From positions 4,526,001-4,590,000 of the forward strand of contig NZ_CP063808.1 of NCBI RefSeq assembly GCF_018128905.1: DNA of 64,000 nt, in the 5' to 3' direction. Both the position numbers and the translations under genes were made by a program. This stretch comes from Streptomyces sp. A2-16. GTDB lineage: Bacteria; Actinomycetota; Actinomycetes; Streptomycetales; Streptomycetaceae. The notes below the pieces were generated by a model. The model had not been told where the DNA came from and did not search any database. It was given only the letters and a program-made list of their open reading frames with translations. Below, in pieces: positions 8,037 to 16,341 of the stretch; within the stretch, counting starts at the first letter, position 1; each line of letters starts with the position of its first letter.

Positions 8037-9766
8037 GTGGCTGCTCCGTTGTCGGCCTGTGCGGGCTGGTTCGCGGAGACGTTGACCTGAGCTGCGTCTC
8101 CTACGGCATTGTTGGTGAAGCTGTTGTTGTCGCCGAAGTTGAAGATTCCGCTGTTGATGATCTTGAGGGCGCGGTCGTTGAAACCGGACGTATCGACGCC
8201 CCTGGCCTGGAGGAAGTCACTGGCGGCACTCAAGAGACGTTGCTCTATGGTTTTCAGGCGCCCGAGGATGTCGCTCTTCTCCAGTTGGACCTTGGTCCAG
8301 GTCTGGGATGACTCTTCCCGTATGCTCACGCGGCTGCCGATGAGGATGTTGCGGATGGGGGTCCTGGTGAGGTCCCGGGGCAGCACGGCGGCCTTGGCCA
8401 CCCTGTAGAGGTATCGCAAGACCCGCCATGAGTACTGGATGTCGGTGGGCAGCGCGCTCAGTTCGTTGAAGGCTGCCCAGAGGACCGCCGCAGCACCGTG
8501 GTGGCCGAACTCCTCACCCCGCTGGAACGAGCGCGGTGTGTGGGCGAGTACGCATGCTGCCGTGGACAGGCTCAGGGTGCGTCCCTGCAAGCTGACGTGC
8601 AGGAGGACGGTCGCGACGAATTCGGACCCGTCGGCGGGTGTGATGATCTCGAGGAAGTGGTGCTGCTTCGATTCCGGCGTGTCGATGATGGAGCGCAGTT
8701 CGCTGCGGGTGAAGTGGTGCGGAAGGAGAGACTGGTCGACGGCGACATCGGTCTCGGCGACGTAGACGCGGTCCCGGACTTCAGCAGGCAGCCGGACGTC
8801 GTGGCTGTCGGCGTTGAGCGGCAGAACGGCTTCGCGTAGGTATTCGACAAGTTCGTGTGCCTTGAAGGGCGGCACCGCGTGCTCACGCTCGTGCAGAGGT
8901 TCGTCGTCGGATTCGGCCCTCAGCAGTTGGATGCTCATCGGCGGGTTCCACTGGTAGACGAGCTCGCCGGCTCCGATGAAAGGCGATTCGTCACCGAAGA
9001 GCGTGAACATGGTGAGGTCGTCGTCCTCGTCGTCGCTGTGCCGGGTTCGGCGGTACACGGCGCACATGTGGTGCTGCTGACGGTCGGCTGCTCGCTGACG
9101 GCCGGACAGGCGGGAGGGGCGCAGGGCAGGTGTGCGCAGTATGCGGTTGAGGATCAGTTGGCGTGTGGCGCCCACGGCCAGGTAGACGAGTGTGAGCGCC
9201 GCGGCCAGCAGGAGCGCCGCCACTGCCTGTCGGGGATAGAGGAGGCCGATGGCCAGGATGGTCAGGGCCAGCCACAGTGCGGCCGTGGTGACGCGTTTGA
9301 CTACACGTGCTTTGGGCGTGGTGACGCGTGGGAGGAGGAACCTGAGGAGATGGCGATGAGCCCGTAAGGGATCCGGGACACGGCGTCGGGACCTGCCGGC
9401 CGCCATCGACTGGCTGTCGACGCCTCGCAGCAGTACGGCCAGACGCAGCAGCAACAGGAGTCCGAAACCGCTGGCGATCAGAAGGGCCGCGGGGACGCTT
9501 CCGTTGAGCAGGGGAGCGGCTATCGCGGCGATGACCGTGGTCCGGGCGAGGGCCCTGAGTGCAGCGGCACGCCATGCGTGCTGCATGACGGGGACGATGT
9601 CGAAGCCGTAGGACGGGGCGACCCTGCGGTGCGGCGCGGTGCAGACCTCGTCGATCACAAGGTCACGGAAGCGTTCGTCCACGTACACGCCGGCACACAG
9701 ATGACGGGTGGCGGCCGTGGGTTCGAGCGTTGTCTCCTGTGCTGGTAGCGCGTCGGACGTGGTCAT
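8033..9766 (-). CDS. four-TM protein with large soluble domain and C-terminal Gly/Asn motif
   Basis: This 577-residue protein belongs to no family I can name. It has an N-terminal soluble segment of about 70 residues and two helical hairpins of membrane spans at about 76-115 and 160-200. A basic linker leads to a large soluble domain at about 240-500 (FTLFGDESPFIGAGELVYQW, then LLHVSLQGRTLSLS). A short coiled-coil-like helix (LGRLKTIEQRLLSAASDF) precedes the end. Residues 537-566 form GIFNFGDNNSFTNNAVGDAA, matching the nucleosidase N-terminus. It is first in a coupled operon and divergent from an NrtR-type regulator across a shared palindrome. A sensor or receptor role is inferred from this layout. 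Confidence 0.75.
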   Translation of the reverse strand: MTTSDALPAQETTLEPTAATRHLCAGVYVDERFRDLVIDEVCTAPHRRVAPSYGFDIVPVMQHAWRAAALRALARTTVIAAIAAPLLNGSVPAALLIASGFGLLLLLRLAVLLRGVDSQSMAAGRSRRRVPDPLRAHRHLLRFLLPRVTTPKARVVKRVTTAALWLALTILAIGLLYPRQAVAALLLAAALTLVYLAVGATRQLILNRILRTPALRPSRLSGRQRAADRQQHHMCAVYRRTRHSDDEDDDLTMFTLFGDESPFIGAGELVYQWNPPMSIQLLRAESDDEPLHEREHAVPPFKAHELVEYLREAVLPLNADSHDVRLPAEVRDRVYVAETDVAVDQSLLPHHFTRSELRSIIDTPESKQHHFLEIITPADGSEFVATVLLHVSLQGRTLSLSTAACVLAHTPRSFQRGEEFGHHGAAAVLWAAFNELSALPTDIQYSWRVLRYLYRVAKAAVLPRDLTRTPIRNILIGSRVSIREESSQTWTKVQLEKSDILGRLKTIEQRLLSAASDFLQARGVDTSGFNDRALKIINSGIFNFGDNNSFTNNAVGDAAQVNVSANQPAQADNGAAT

Positions 9767-9788
9767 GTCCTACCCCCGGCTCCTACAG

Positions 9789-9809
9789 TTATGGTTGCTG
9801 TGACCATAA
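9789..9809. promoter_or_regulatory. palindromic operator between membrane/nucleosidase operon and NrtR-type gene
   Basis: TTATGGT (9789-9795), seven bases, then ACCATAA (9803-9809) form a perfect dyad in the 64-bp gap between the two divergent genes. The AT-rich dyad in this GC-rich DNA is the obvious candidate site for the adjacent Nudix/winged-helix regulator, which would then control both itself and the operon. Confidence 0.6.
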
Positions 9810-9830
9810 GTGTCGGCGGAGTTTAAGTCA

Positions 9831-10580
9831 ATGAGACCTTTAGGGGTGCGGGTGGACGACTGGCTGAAGGATTCGGACGAGGTCGGACCCTCCTGGCTGA
9901 CCGTGGACCTCGCGATCTTCACCCTCAGGGACGACCAGTTGATGGTGCTCCTGGTCGAGCGCGGCCTGGACCCCTTCCACGGCATGCCCGCGATGCCCGG
10001 AGGCTACGTGCAAAAGAACGAGACCCTGCGCGACGGCGCCCTGCGTGAGCTGGCGGAAGAGGCCGGCATCGACGGCAGTCGGCTGCACCTGGAGCAGCTC
10101 GGCGCCTACGCAGATCCTGGACGCGACCCACGGGGCAGAGTGGTGACGGTCGCCTACCTTGCACTGGGGCCGAACCTGCCGGCCCCCGTCGGCGGGACTG
10201 ACGCCGCACGTGCATTCTGGGCGCCGGTGGCGCACTTGGAGGACGGCACACTCGAGTTGGCGTTCGACCATCAGGCCATCCTGGCGGAAGCTCTGGAGGA
10301 GGTCCGACGGAAGATCGAGTACACCGCTGCGGCCACCGCCTTCTGCGGGGAGACGTTCACCCTCAGAGATCTGAGGACGGTGTACCAAGTGATCTGGGGC
10401 CAGCAACTGGATCCCAGCAACTTCCGCCGCAAGATCCTCAACACCACGGGATTCGTGCAGCCGACGGGAGATCAGTGGCTGCCCCCTACCGGCCGTCCTG
10501 CCGCCCTGTATCGGCGTGGACAGGCGTGGCTGCTCAACCCGCCCCTGCTTCGCTCCACAACAACCGGCCAGCGACGCTGA
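9831..10580 (+). CDS. Nudix-domain transcriptional regulator, NrtR-type
   Basis: The 249-residue protein has an N-terminal Nudix domain with a complete Nudix box at 58-80 (GYVQKNE, then RELAEEAGI, fitting GX5EX7REUXEEXGU). The C-terminal part (about 155-245) is winged-helix (FTLRDLRTVYQVIWGQ, then NFRRKILNTTGFV), the NrtR architecture. NrtR proteins bind ADP-ribose or NAD-related ligands and repress NAD-metabolism genes. ATG 9831 is preferred over GTG 9810 because GGCGGAG lies nine bases upstream and because 9810 touches the operator. An intact Nudix box means hydrolase activity cannot be excluded. Its divergent neighbour encodes a nucleosidase operon, not NAD salvage, which is unusual. Confidence 0.85.
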   Translation: MRPLGVRVDDWLKDSDEVGPSWLTVDLAIFTLRDDQLMVLLVERGLDPFHGMPAMPGGYVQKNETLRDGALRELAEEAGIDGSRLHLEQLGAYADPGRDPRGRVVTVAYLALGPNLPAPVGGTDAARAFWAPVAHLEDGTLELAFDHQAILAEALEEVRRKIEYTAAATAFCGETFTLRDLRTVYQVIWGQQLDPSNFRRKILNTTGFVQPTGDQWLPPTGRPAALYRRGQAWLLNPPLLRSTTTGQRR

Positions 10581-10624
10581 ATCGGCTCCAGGCCCGTCAC
10601 CGGCCATCCCTTGTCGGCGTCGCA

Positions 10625-10854
10625 CGGGAGGAGGCACGGCTACCTCTGGGCCTTCTCCTCGATCACCGCCTCACTCAGCGCCAAGGCCCACTACCGACGC
10701 CGCCGTGAACCAGGGCGACTGGCACGCCTCAGCCCGGTGCAACCTGTTCAACCGCATGATCGGACAGCTCTACCACTGCCTGCGGCATGAGCAACTCTTG
10801 GACGAGGTCGTCGCTTTCCCCGCACCACCACCCACGGTCGCGGAAGCGGCCTGA
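10625..10854 (+). pseudogene. IS110-family transposase C-terminal remnant
   Basis: One frame gives HGYLWAFSSITASLSAKAHY and the next gives CNLFNRMIGQLYHCLRHEQ and LLDEVVAFPAP before the stop at 10854. These are the conserved end of IS110-type transposases (WAF..LTAS..A..HY...; LFN...GQL.HCL). A frameshift near 10700 separates them and the N-terminal DEDD domain is missing. Confidence 0.65.
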
Positions 10855-10864
10855 ACGCGGGAAC

Positions 10865-11404
10865 TCACACGAGTCCGGCAGCCTGTCGAAGCTTCGCTCG
10901 ATCGTCGAGACGGGTCAGTTTCTCCGCCAACATCGCCACTAGGCTCGCGTTCTCCGTGAACACGGCCCGGCACTGTTCACGCTCGGGATGATCGCCGTCA
11001 CTGCCGAACCACCGCACCACGGCTTCGTTGCGTCCGTCGACCGGCTCGGAGAATCCAGCGATCGAGACCAGAAGACCCAGCAGGCCAGACTGCACTGGAA
11101 CCTGAGGGTCGCTTGCAAGGCGGAGCAGGAACGGCAGCACTGTCGGCATGGCCAGGTTCATCTCTGTGATGCTGTTGAGGATGGAGTTGGTGAGTACGCG
11201 CTTGGCCTCGGGCGCGGCAGTCTGATCGAGGAGTCCGTGCAACAGAACCGGGATCGCGGCTGGGCACTCCGGGAACTCGGACCACCGGACGTCTTCACAC
11301 CCGTGGAGGGCGGGATGGCCACGGCCAGCCTCAACCGCATGCGGGTAGTCCTGGATGAACCGAGATATCGCCGTCTCCTTGGCGGTCAGATCCGTGCTGC
11401 ACAC
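10865..11404 (-). CDS. HEAT-repeat-like hypothetical protein
   Basis: From GTG 11404 this encodes 179 residues; the frame stays open to 11509, so the start is uncertain. The body is alpha-helical, with helix pairs such as AIPVLLHGLLDQTAAPEAKR, MPTVLPFLLRLASD and LLGLLVSIAGFSEP, resembling HEAT/armadillo-type small proteins common in Streptomyces. No catalytic motif is seen. An ISL3 remnant begins just upstream on the opposite strand, so the N-terminus may have been cut by that insertion. Confidence 0.5.
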   Translation of the reverse strand: MCSTDLTAKETAISRFIQDYPHAVEAGRGHPALHGCEDVRWSEFPECPAAIPVLLHGLLDQTAAPEAKRVLTNSILNSITEMNLAMPTVLPFLLRLASDPQVPVQSGLLGLLVSIAGFSEPVDGRNEAVVRWFGSDGDHPEREQCRAVFTENASLVAMLAEKLTRLDDRAKLRQAAGLV

Positions 11405-11514
11405 TTGCCTGTCCCCGTCCTGCCGCAACAAACCCTGAACTCCGCGTTTCCGAACTCTGGCGCGATCAGGGAGCCATGCGCAAGCCATGACAAGGAACCG
11501 ATACTGCACGGCGA

Positions 11515-11785
11515 ACTACTGGCCGATCACGCTCCCGTCACCTACCAGATGGTCCGCGCCCACATCGCCACCCTGCGCAGTAGGCCTCCTAACGCGCCGC
11601 CGCCACCGACGGTGCGGCAGGTGACCGGCTGGCTCACCCGCCACCCCAGTGCCCTCAGCGAGGAGAACCGCGCCGACCTGAAGAACGTCCTGGCCCACTG
11701 CCCGGAACTGGATGCCGCCGGGCATGTCCACGACTTCGGCGAGATCCTCTTCACGAATTGGGGGCGTCCGAGGCTTGATCAAATA
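11515..11785 (+). pseudogene. ISL3-family transposase remnant, left part
   Basis: The frame encodes LLADHAPVTYQMVRAHIATL, PPPPTVRQVTGWLTRHP, LKNVLAHCPELDAAGHVHDF and GEIL. This is the region between the helix-turn-helix and the last catalytic part of ISL3 transposases. The missing continuation appears again at 13395-13560, beyond the IS1380 element, so one ISL3 gene has been split. Confidence 0.7.
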
Positions 11786-11863
11786 AGCAGAAAATGCTCC
11801 TGACCTGCAACGATGGGACTTGTCTAGGGTCCTGTGGGCTGCACGGAAAGAAGTACTCTCCCG

Positions 11864-13240
11864 GTGAAGAAGCGTATCGGGTCATACCCGCGTGTCCGCA
11901 TCGAGGGCGGCGGCCGGACGGTGGTCTCGCAGGCCGGGGGCGTGCTGCTGGTCGAGACCGTACGCAAGGCCGGCCTGGACACCGCGATATCAGCGACGCT
12001 GACGCCGTGGCGGAAGCCTCGTGCCGTGCACGATCCGGGCAAGATCCTGCTGGACGTGGCCCTGGCGGTCGCGCTGGGCGGGGACTGCCTCGCGGATGTC
12101 GCCATGCTGCGGGCCGAGCCGGCCGTGTTCGGGCCGGTGGCCTCCGACCCGACGGTCTCCCGGCTCATCGACACCCTCGCGGCCTCCGGGAAGAGCGCCC
12201 TGCGGGCCATCCGTTCCGCGCGGGCTGAAGTCCGCCGACATGTCTGGCGGTTGGCCGACCGGAAAGCGCCTGATGCGGGCGGGACGGTGACCGTGGACCT
12301 CGACGGGGTGCTGGTGGTGGCGCACTCGGAGAAGGAGGACCCCGCACCCACGTGGAAGCGAACCTACGGCCACCACCCGCTCATGGGGTTCGTCGACCAC
12401 GGACCGGGCGGCACGGGTGAACCGGTCGCGGCCCTGCTCAGAGCAGGCAACGCGGGATCGAACACGGCCGCTGACCACATCACCGTCGCCCAACCGGCCT
12501 TGGCCCAGCTGCCGAAGAAGTACCGGAGCGGGCGCCGGACGCCGATCCGAACCGACTCCGCGGGCGGCACCCACGACTTCGTCGCCTGGCTCGCTCAGCG
12601 GGGACGGTGGCTGTCCTACTCGGTCGGCATGGTGATCACCGAGCAGGTCCACCAGCATGTGCTGAAGGTTCCGGCATCGGCCTGGACTGCGGCCGTCGAG
12701 GCCGACGGCGAGATACGCGACGGCGCCTGGGTCGCCGAACTCACCGGCGACGTCCTGGACGGCTGGCCCAAGGGCATGCGGCTGATCGTCCGGAAGGAAC
12801 GGCCACACCCCGGGGCTCAGTTGCGGCTCACGGATGCGGACGGCATGCGGCTGACCTGCTTCGCCACCAACACCTTGGGCCGGCCGATCGCCGAGCTCGA
12901 ACTCCGGCAACGGCTACGGGCCCGCGCCGAGGACCGCATCCGCGCTGCCCGGGCCACCGGCCTGCGCAACCTGCCCCTGCACCGCACGGCCCAGAACCGG
13001 ATCTGGCTGGCGATCGTGCAGATCGCTCTCGACCCGCTGGCCTGGATGCCGATGCTCGCCCTGACCGGCACGGCCAGGCTCTGGGAGCCCCGCCGACTAC
13101 GGCTCCGCCTGCTCACCGCGGCCGGACAACTCGTGACCACCGGCCGCCGACGGATCCTCCGCCTTACCCGGCACTGGCCCTGGACCGGTCACATCACCGC
13201 AGCCTTCGACCGGCTCACCCAACTGCCCGGCCCTGGCTGA
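11864..13240 (+). CDS. IS1380-family transposase
   Basis: The 458-residue DDE transposase begins VKKRIGSYPRVRIEGGGRTV, the typical IS1380 N-terminus. GTG 11864 is preferred over the in-frame GTG 11834 because GGAAAGAAG lies about ten bases upstream of it. Acidic positions appear in TVDLDGVLVV, IRTDSAGGTH and the later ELELRQRL region. The frame is intact. Its left flank (about 11805) has the CCTGACCTGCAACGATG-like end expected of IS1380. I could not find the complementary right end, so the element may be one-ended. It sits inside an ISL3 remnant. Confidence 0.85.
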   Translation: MKKRIGSYPRVRIEGGGRTVVSQAGGVLLVETVRKAGLDTAISATLTPWRKPRAVHDPGKILLDVALAVALGGDCLADVAMLRAEPAVFGPVASDPTVSRLIDTLAASGKSALRAIRSARAEVRRHVWRLADRKAPDAGGTVTVDLDGVLVVAHSEKEDPAPTWKRTYGHHPLMGFVDHGPGGTGEPVAALLRAGNAGSNTAADHITVAQPALAQLPKKYRSGRRTPIRTDSAGGTHDFVAWLAQRGRWLSYSVGMVITEQVHQHVLKVPASAWTAAVEADGEIRDGAWVAELTGDVLDGWPKGMRLIVRKERPHPGAQLRLTDADGMRLTCFATNTLGRPIAELELRQRLRARAEDRIRAARATGLRNLPLHRTAQNRIWLAIVQIALDPLAWMPMLALTGTARLWEPRRLRLRLLTAAGQLVTTGRRRILRLTRHWPWTGHITAAFDRLTQLPGPG

Positions 13241-13394
13241 TCAGCAGATTCCCCGTCCCTTCGACAGCACCTCAACACACGGAGCAGCGGAATCCGGCGC
13301 CCTCCCGAGGCGGCACTCGGGTCTTCGGCCTGCGCAGGCTCAGTCCACGGCACGAAAACGGTCCACCGACGCCGTCGGCGGACCGTCAAGAAAG

Positions 13395-13560
13395 ATCGAG
13401 GCTAACTTCGCACTCCACTTGCTCCGCGACCTCGACGCCGTGACTGCCGACTGACCGTGGAATCGAGCTCTGGCAGCGTCGAGGGCGCTGTGAACCGAAT
13501 CAAGAAGATCAAGCGGCAGCTCTACGGGCGCGCTGGATTCGAACAAGCCAGAGACAGAAA
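13395..13560 (+). pseudogene. ISL3-family transposase remnant, right part
   Basis: NFALHLLRDLDAVTAD, a stop or frame change, then SSSGSVEGAVNRIKKIKRQL and YGRAGFE give the final block of ISL3 transposases (SSG.VEG.VNRIK..KRQ..GRA.F). This continues the fragment at 11515-11785 and shows that the IS1380 element landed within it. It ends a few bases before the 3' end of the interrupted GNAT gene. Confidence 0.7.
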
Positions 13561-13575
13561 TAGTGCCGTCCGTGT

Positions 13576-13685
13576 TCAGAGGACGTCCATCGCGAAGCGA
13601 CGACAGACGTACACCCGGGCGAATTGCTCGCGCATGACCCGTTCGTCTTCCACGCCGGCGTGGAGGAAAGAAGCGATCGGCCTTA
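13576..13685 (-). pseudogene. 3' part of IS-interrupted GNAT acetyltransferase
   Basis: The minus strand reads RPIASFLHAGVEDERVM, then REQFARVYVCRRFAMDVL and a stop at 13576-13578. This is the C-terminal strand of the same acetyltransferase whose first 155 codons lie at 14572-15040. Removing the 886-bp IS5 element and one TTA copy rejoins the halves in frame (REGL-RPIAS) into 576 bp, or 191 residues. Confidence 0.85.
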
Positions 13686-14571
13686 CTGGCTCTAACAAAA
13701 GCGAGTTGATCATGTGACTGTGTGCTTGATCGCTCGTTGATGTGGTCATGGGGAAGCGTCAGTCGCGGCCGTGGATCGTGTCGGACGAACTGTGGTCGCT
13801 CATCGAACCGTTGCTGCCCGAGCCACCGCCCAAGCAGGTCGAGGGACGGCCGCGAGTGCCCGACCGGCAGGCCTTGTGCGGCATCTTGTTCGTCCTGCAC
13901 ACCGGCATCCAGTGGGAGTACCTGCCCCAGGAGCTGGGCTTCGGCTCGGGCATGACCTGCTGGCGGCGCCTGGCGGCCTGGAACGAGGCCGGCGTGTGGG
14001 ACCAGCTACATCAGCTGCTGCTGAACAGGCTGCGGTCGAAGAACCAGCTGGACTGGTCCCGGGCGGTGATCGATTCCTCCCATGTCCGGGCCGCACGCAG
14101 GGGCCCAAAAGCGGACCCAGCCCGGTCGACCGCGCACGGCCGGGCAGCAAGCACCACGTCCTCACCGACGGCCAGGGCATCCCGCTCGCCGTGTCGCTGA
14201 CCGGCGGAAACCGCAACGACGTCACCCAACTGCTGCCCCTGCTGGACAAGATCCCGGCGGTGGCGGGAGTAGTGGGCCGGCCACGCAGGCGGCCCGACAT
14301 GCTCTTCGCGGACCGCGGCTACGACCACGACAAGTACCGCCGGCTCCTGCGTGAACGCGGCATCCGGCCCGCGATCGCCGAACGGGGCCAGCCTCACGGC
14401 ACCGGCCTGGGCACGTTCCGGTGGGTCGTCGAGCGCACCATCTCCTGGCTGCACGGCTTCCGCCGCCTGCGCATCCGCTGGGAACGGCGCGACGACATCC
14501 ACGAAGCTTTCCTCGGCCTCGCCGTCTGCCTGATCACCCACCGACACGTCCAGAGGCTTTGTTAGGGCCAG
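13686..14571 (+). mobile_element. IS5-family (IS427-group-like) insertion sequence, copy 1
   Basis: The 886-bp element runs from CTGGCTCTAACAAAAGC to GGCTTTGTTAGGGCCAG, near-perfect terminal inverted repeats. TTA flanks both sides (13683-13685, 14572-14574), a 3-bp TNA duplication. It encodes one transposase in two phases. It interrupts a GNAT gene. Copies 2 and 3 lie at 25328-26213 and 55643-56528 in the opposite orientation. Confidence 0.92.
13748..14565 (+). CDS. IS5-family transposase by programmed -1 frameshift (copy 1)
   Basis: The first phase (MGKRQSRPWIVSDELWSLIE onward) holds the DUF4096-like N-terminal region and the first catalytic Asp in VIDSSHVRA. At 14104-14110 the zero-frame heptamer C CCA AAA allows a -1 shift into the second phase. 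That phase holds HHVLTDGQGIPLAVSLTGGN, the second Asp in FADRGYD and the Glu in WVVERTISWLHG, ending at 14565. The fusion would be about 272 residues. Without slippage a 150-residue protein is made, the usual IS427-type control. Confidence 0.88.
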
Positions 14572-15040
14572 TTAGCCCCTCTCGGCGTTCGGTGATGGCC
14601 CGGTCCGGCTCGCCGGCATCGGCGTAATAGTTGGCATAGACATGGAGGTAGTGCTGGCTCTCGGTGAAGCCCATCGCCCGATACCAGTTCAACGTCGCGG
14701 GATCGTCCCTCGTCCAAGCATCCATCGTCGGCACACCCAAGGCGCCGACACGGGCGCGCGCCTCGGTGAGAAGTGCACGACCGAGGCCCTGGTGCTGGTA
14801 GTCGGGGTGGACAGCAACGGTGTCGATGGTCGCTAGTTCTTCGCCGACGGTGACGTCAATGAGTCCTTGGACTGCTCCCGACTCGGAGGCTACGACCAGC
14901 GCGAAACCTGGGGCGGGCACCTCGGGCTTGCTCGTCAGGACGTCGTCGAAGTAAGGAGTGTTCAAGAAGGAAAGCACTCGGCAGCGTAGCCAGGAGACCT
15001 GGTCGGCAGGGCGATACTCACGTATGACGTGGTTCAACAC
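14572..15040 (-). pseudogene. 5' part of GNAT acetyltransferase interrupted by IS5 copy 1
   Basis: GTG 15040 has GAGG six bases upstream and begins VLNHVIREYRPADQVSWLRC. The acetyl-CoA loop is visible as VAVHPDYQHQGLGRALL, followed by TLNWYRAMGFTESQHYLHVY. After about 155 codons the frame runs into the insertion and ends 38 bp inside it with foreign residues. The 36-residue C-terminal end lies at 13576-13685. The enzyme would N-acetylate an unknown small substrate. The loss of its last strand probably inactivates it. Confidence 0.85.
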
Positions 15041-15306
15041 GGTGATCCTCAATGCGCGTGGCGAAGTCTGGATGCTTGCGGTCGCGTTGTTGAGAGAGCA
15101 CGACGGAGATTGTGTGCGCTGCCCCGCACGCGGGCAATCGCTTTTTCCCGGCCAACCGGACGGCAAGACGTATGCGGTCTTGCGTGAACCCGTCCCTAGC
15201 AATCGAACATCGTGGCTACGTTCCGTCACTGCTCCCCAAGATCTGTGCCAGAACCGACTTTTGATGTCGCTCCCGGTTGTCAGTGCCGGGTGGGAGACTG
15301 CCCCGC

Positions 15307-15903
15307 ATGATCGCACCGAACCCGAAAGCGGACCTTCTCCGGTACTTGCAAGAGGCGCGTGACGCCCTGGTGTGGAAGCTCGATGGTCTCTCGGAGTACG
15401 ACGTCCGCCGTCCGCTGACTCCCACGGGCACGAACCTGTTGGGGCTGGTCAAGCATGTCGCCAGCGTGGAGCTGGGGTATTTCGGCGACACGTTTGGGCG
15501 GCCGTTCTTCGTCGGGGAGCCGCCGTCCTGGTGGTATACCGAGGAGTCAGAGCCCAACTCGGACATGTGGGCCACTGCGGATGAATCACGGGAAGAGATC
15601 GTTGGGCTGTATCGCCAGGCGTGGGAGCACTCCAACAGCACGATCGCGACGCTGCCGCTTGACGCGGTCGGTCACGTCCCGTGGTGGCCGGAGGAACGCC
15701 GAGAGGTGACGCTGAACCACATCGTGGTGCGCGTGATCTCCGATACTCAGCGGCATGCTGGTCACGCCGACATCGTGCGAGAGCTCATCGACGGATCCGT
15801 CGGACTCTTGCAAGGCAAGGACAACCTGCCGCCAGGGGATCAGGCGTGGTGGGAGGACTACCGGAGCCGGCTGGAGCGTGTGGCGCGGGAAGTCGGCGGC
15901 TGA
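15307..15903 (+). CDS. DinB-family (DUF664) protein
   Basis: The 198-residue four-helix protein has the family layout: LLRYLQEARDALVWKLDGL, LVKHVASVELGYFGDTFGR, and the late metal-site block RHAGHADIVRELIDG. Histidines in VKHV and RHAGH are the expected metal ligands. DinB/YfiT-like proteins include thiol-dependent transferases (mycothiol or bacillithiol users), but many remain uncharacterised, so no reaction is assigned. ATG 15307 follows GGGAG. An in-frame GTG at 15277 is possible. It is divergent from the interrupted GNAT gene across about 265 bp in which I see no other gene. Confidence 0.8.
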   Translation: MIAPNPKADLLRYLQEARDALVWKLDGLSEYDVRRPLTPTGTNLLGLVKHVASVELGYFGDTFGRPFFVGEPPSWWYTEESEPNSDMWATADESREEIVGLYRQAWEHSNSTIATLPLDAVGHVPWWPEERREVTLNHIVVRVISDTQRHAGHADIVRELIDGSVGLLQGKDNLPPGDQAWWEDYRSRLERVAREVGG

Positions 15904-16341
15904 TCTCGCCGTGCTGCCGACCCCGTTGGTTCCGGGGTCGGTCATGCGGTGCCGTTCATCCGGCTGCGGTTTGCTCGGCCAGGGCTCCAGCCACTGAATG
16001 TCTCGTTCGAAGCGATTATGGCGACGCTGTTACCTCGGCGCCCACCTGGCCGGCGAAGGCGTTGCAGACCGCGCCGCCGCCGAGGAAGTTGGCCGCCATC
16101 TGGGCCATCGGGATCCTCGACGGTGATGAGATCGGCCACAGGGTTCCTTTTCCTCATGCTCCGTTGGAACTTGAAACAGCAGCTCAGCACCCCTGCGGTC
16201 AAGTTCCATAGAGTCGAGTTCGCTCAATGCATAGAAGATCGACACGGCCGTAGCAAGCGATCGCCTTGGAGGCGGACCGCAGGCTCGGTGAGCTCCGGTT
16301 CACGGATCCACGTTCTGCGCAGCCATTAGAGAGTGAGCGGG
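15904..16341. other. 438-bp stretch without an intact gene
   Basis: I see no intact gene here. The minus strand holds a short open piece (PMAQMAANFLGGGAVCNAF, then AGQVGAEVTASP and a stop) that looks like the end of a lost protein which I do not recognise. Confidence 0.4.
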
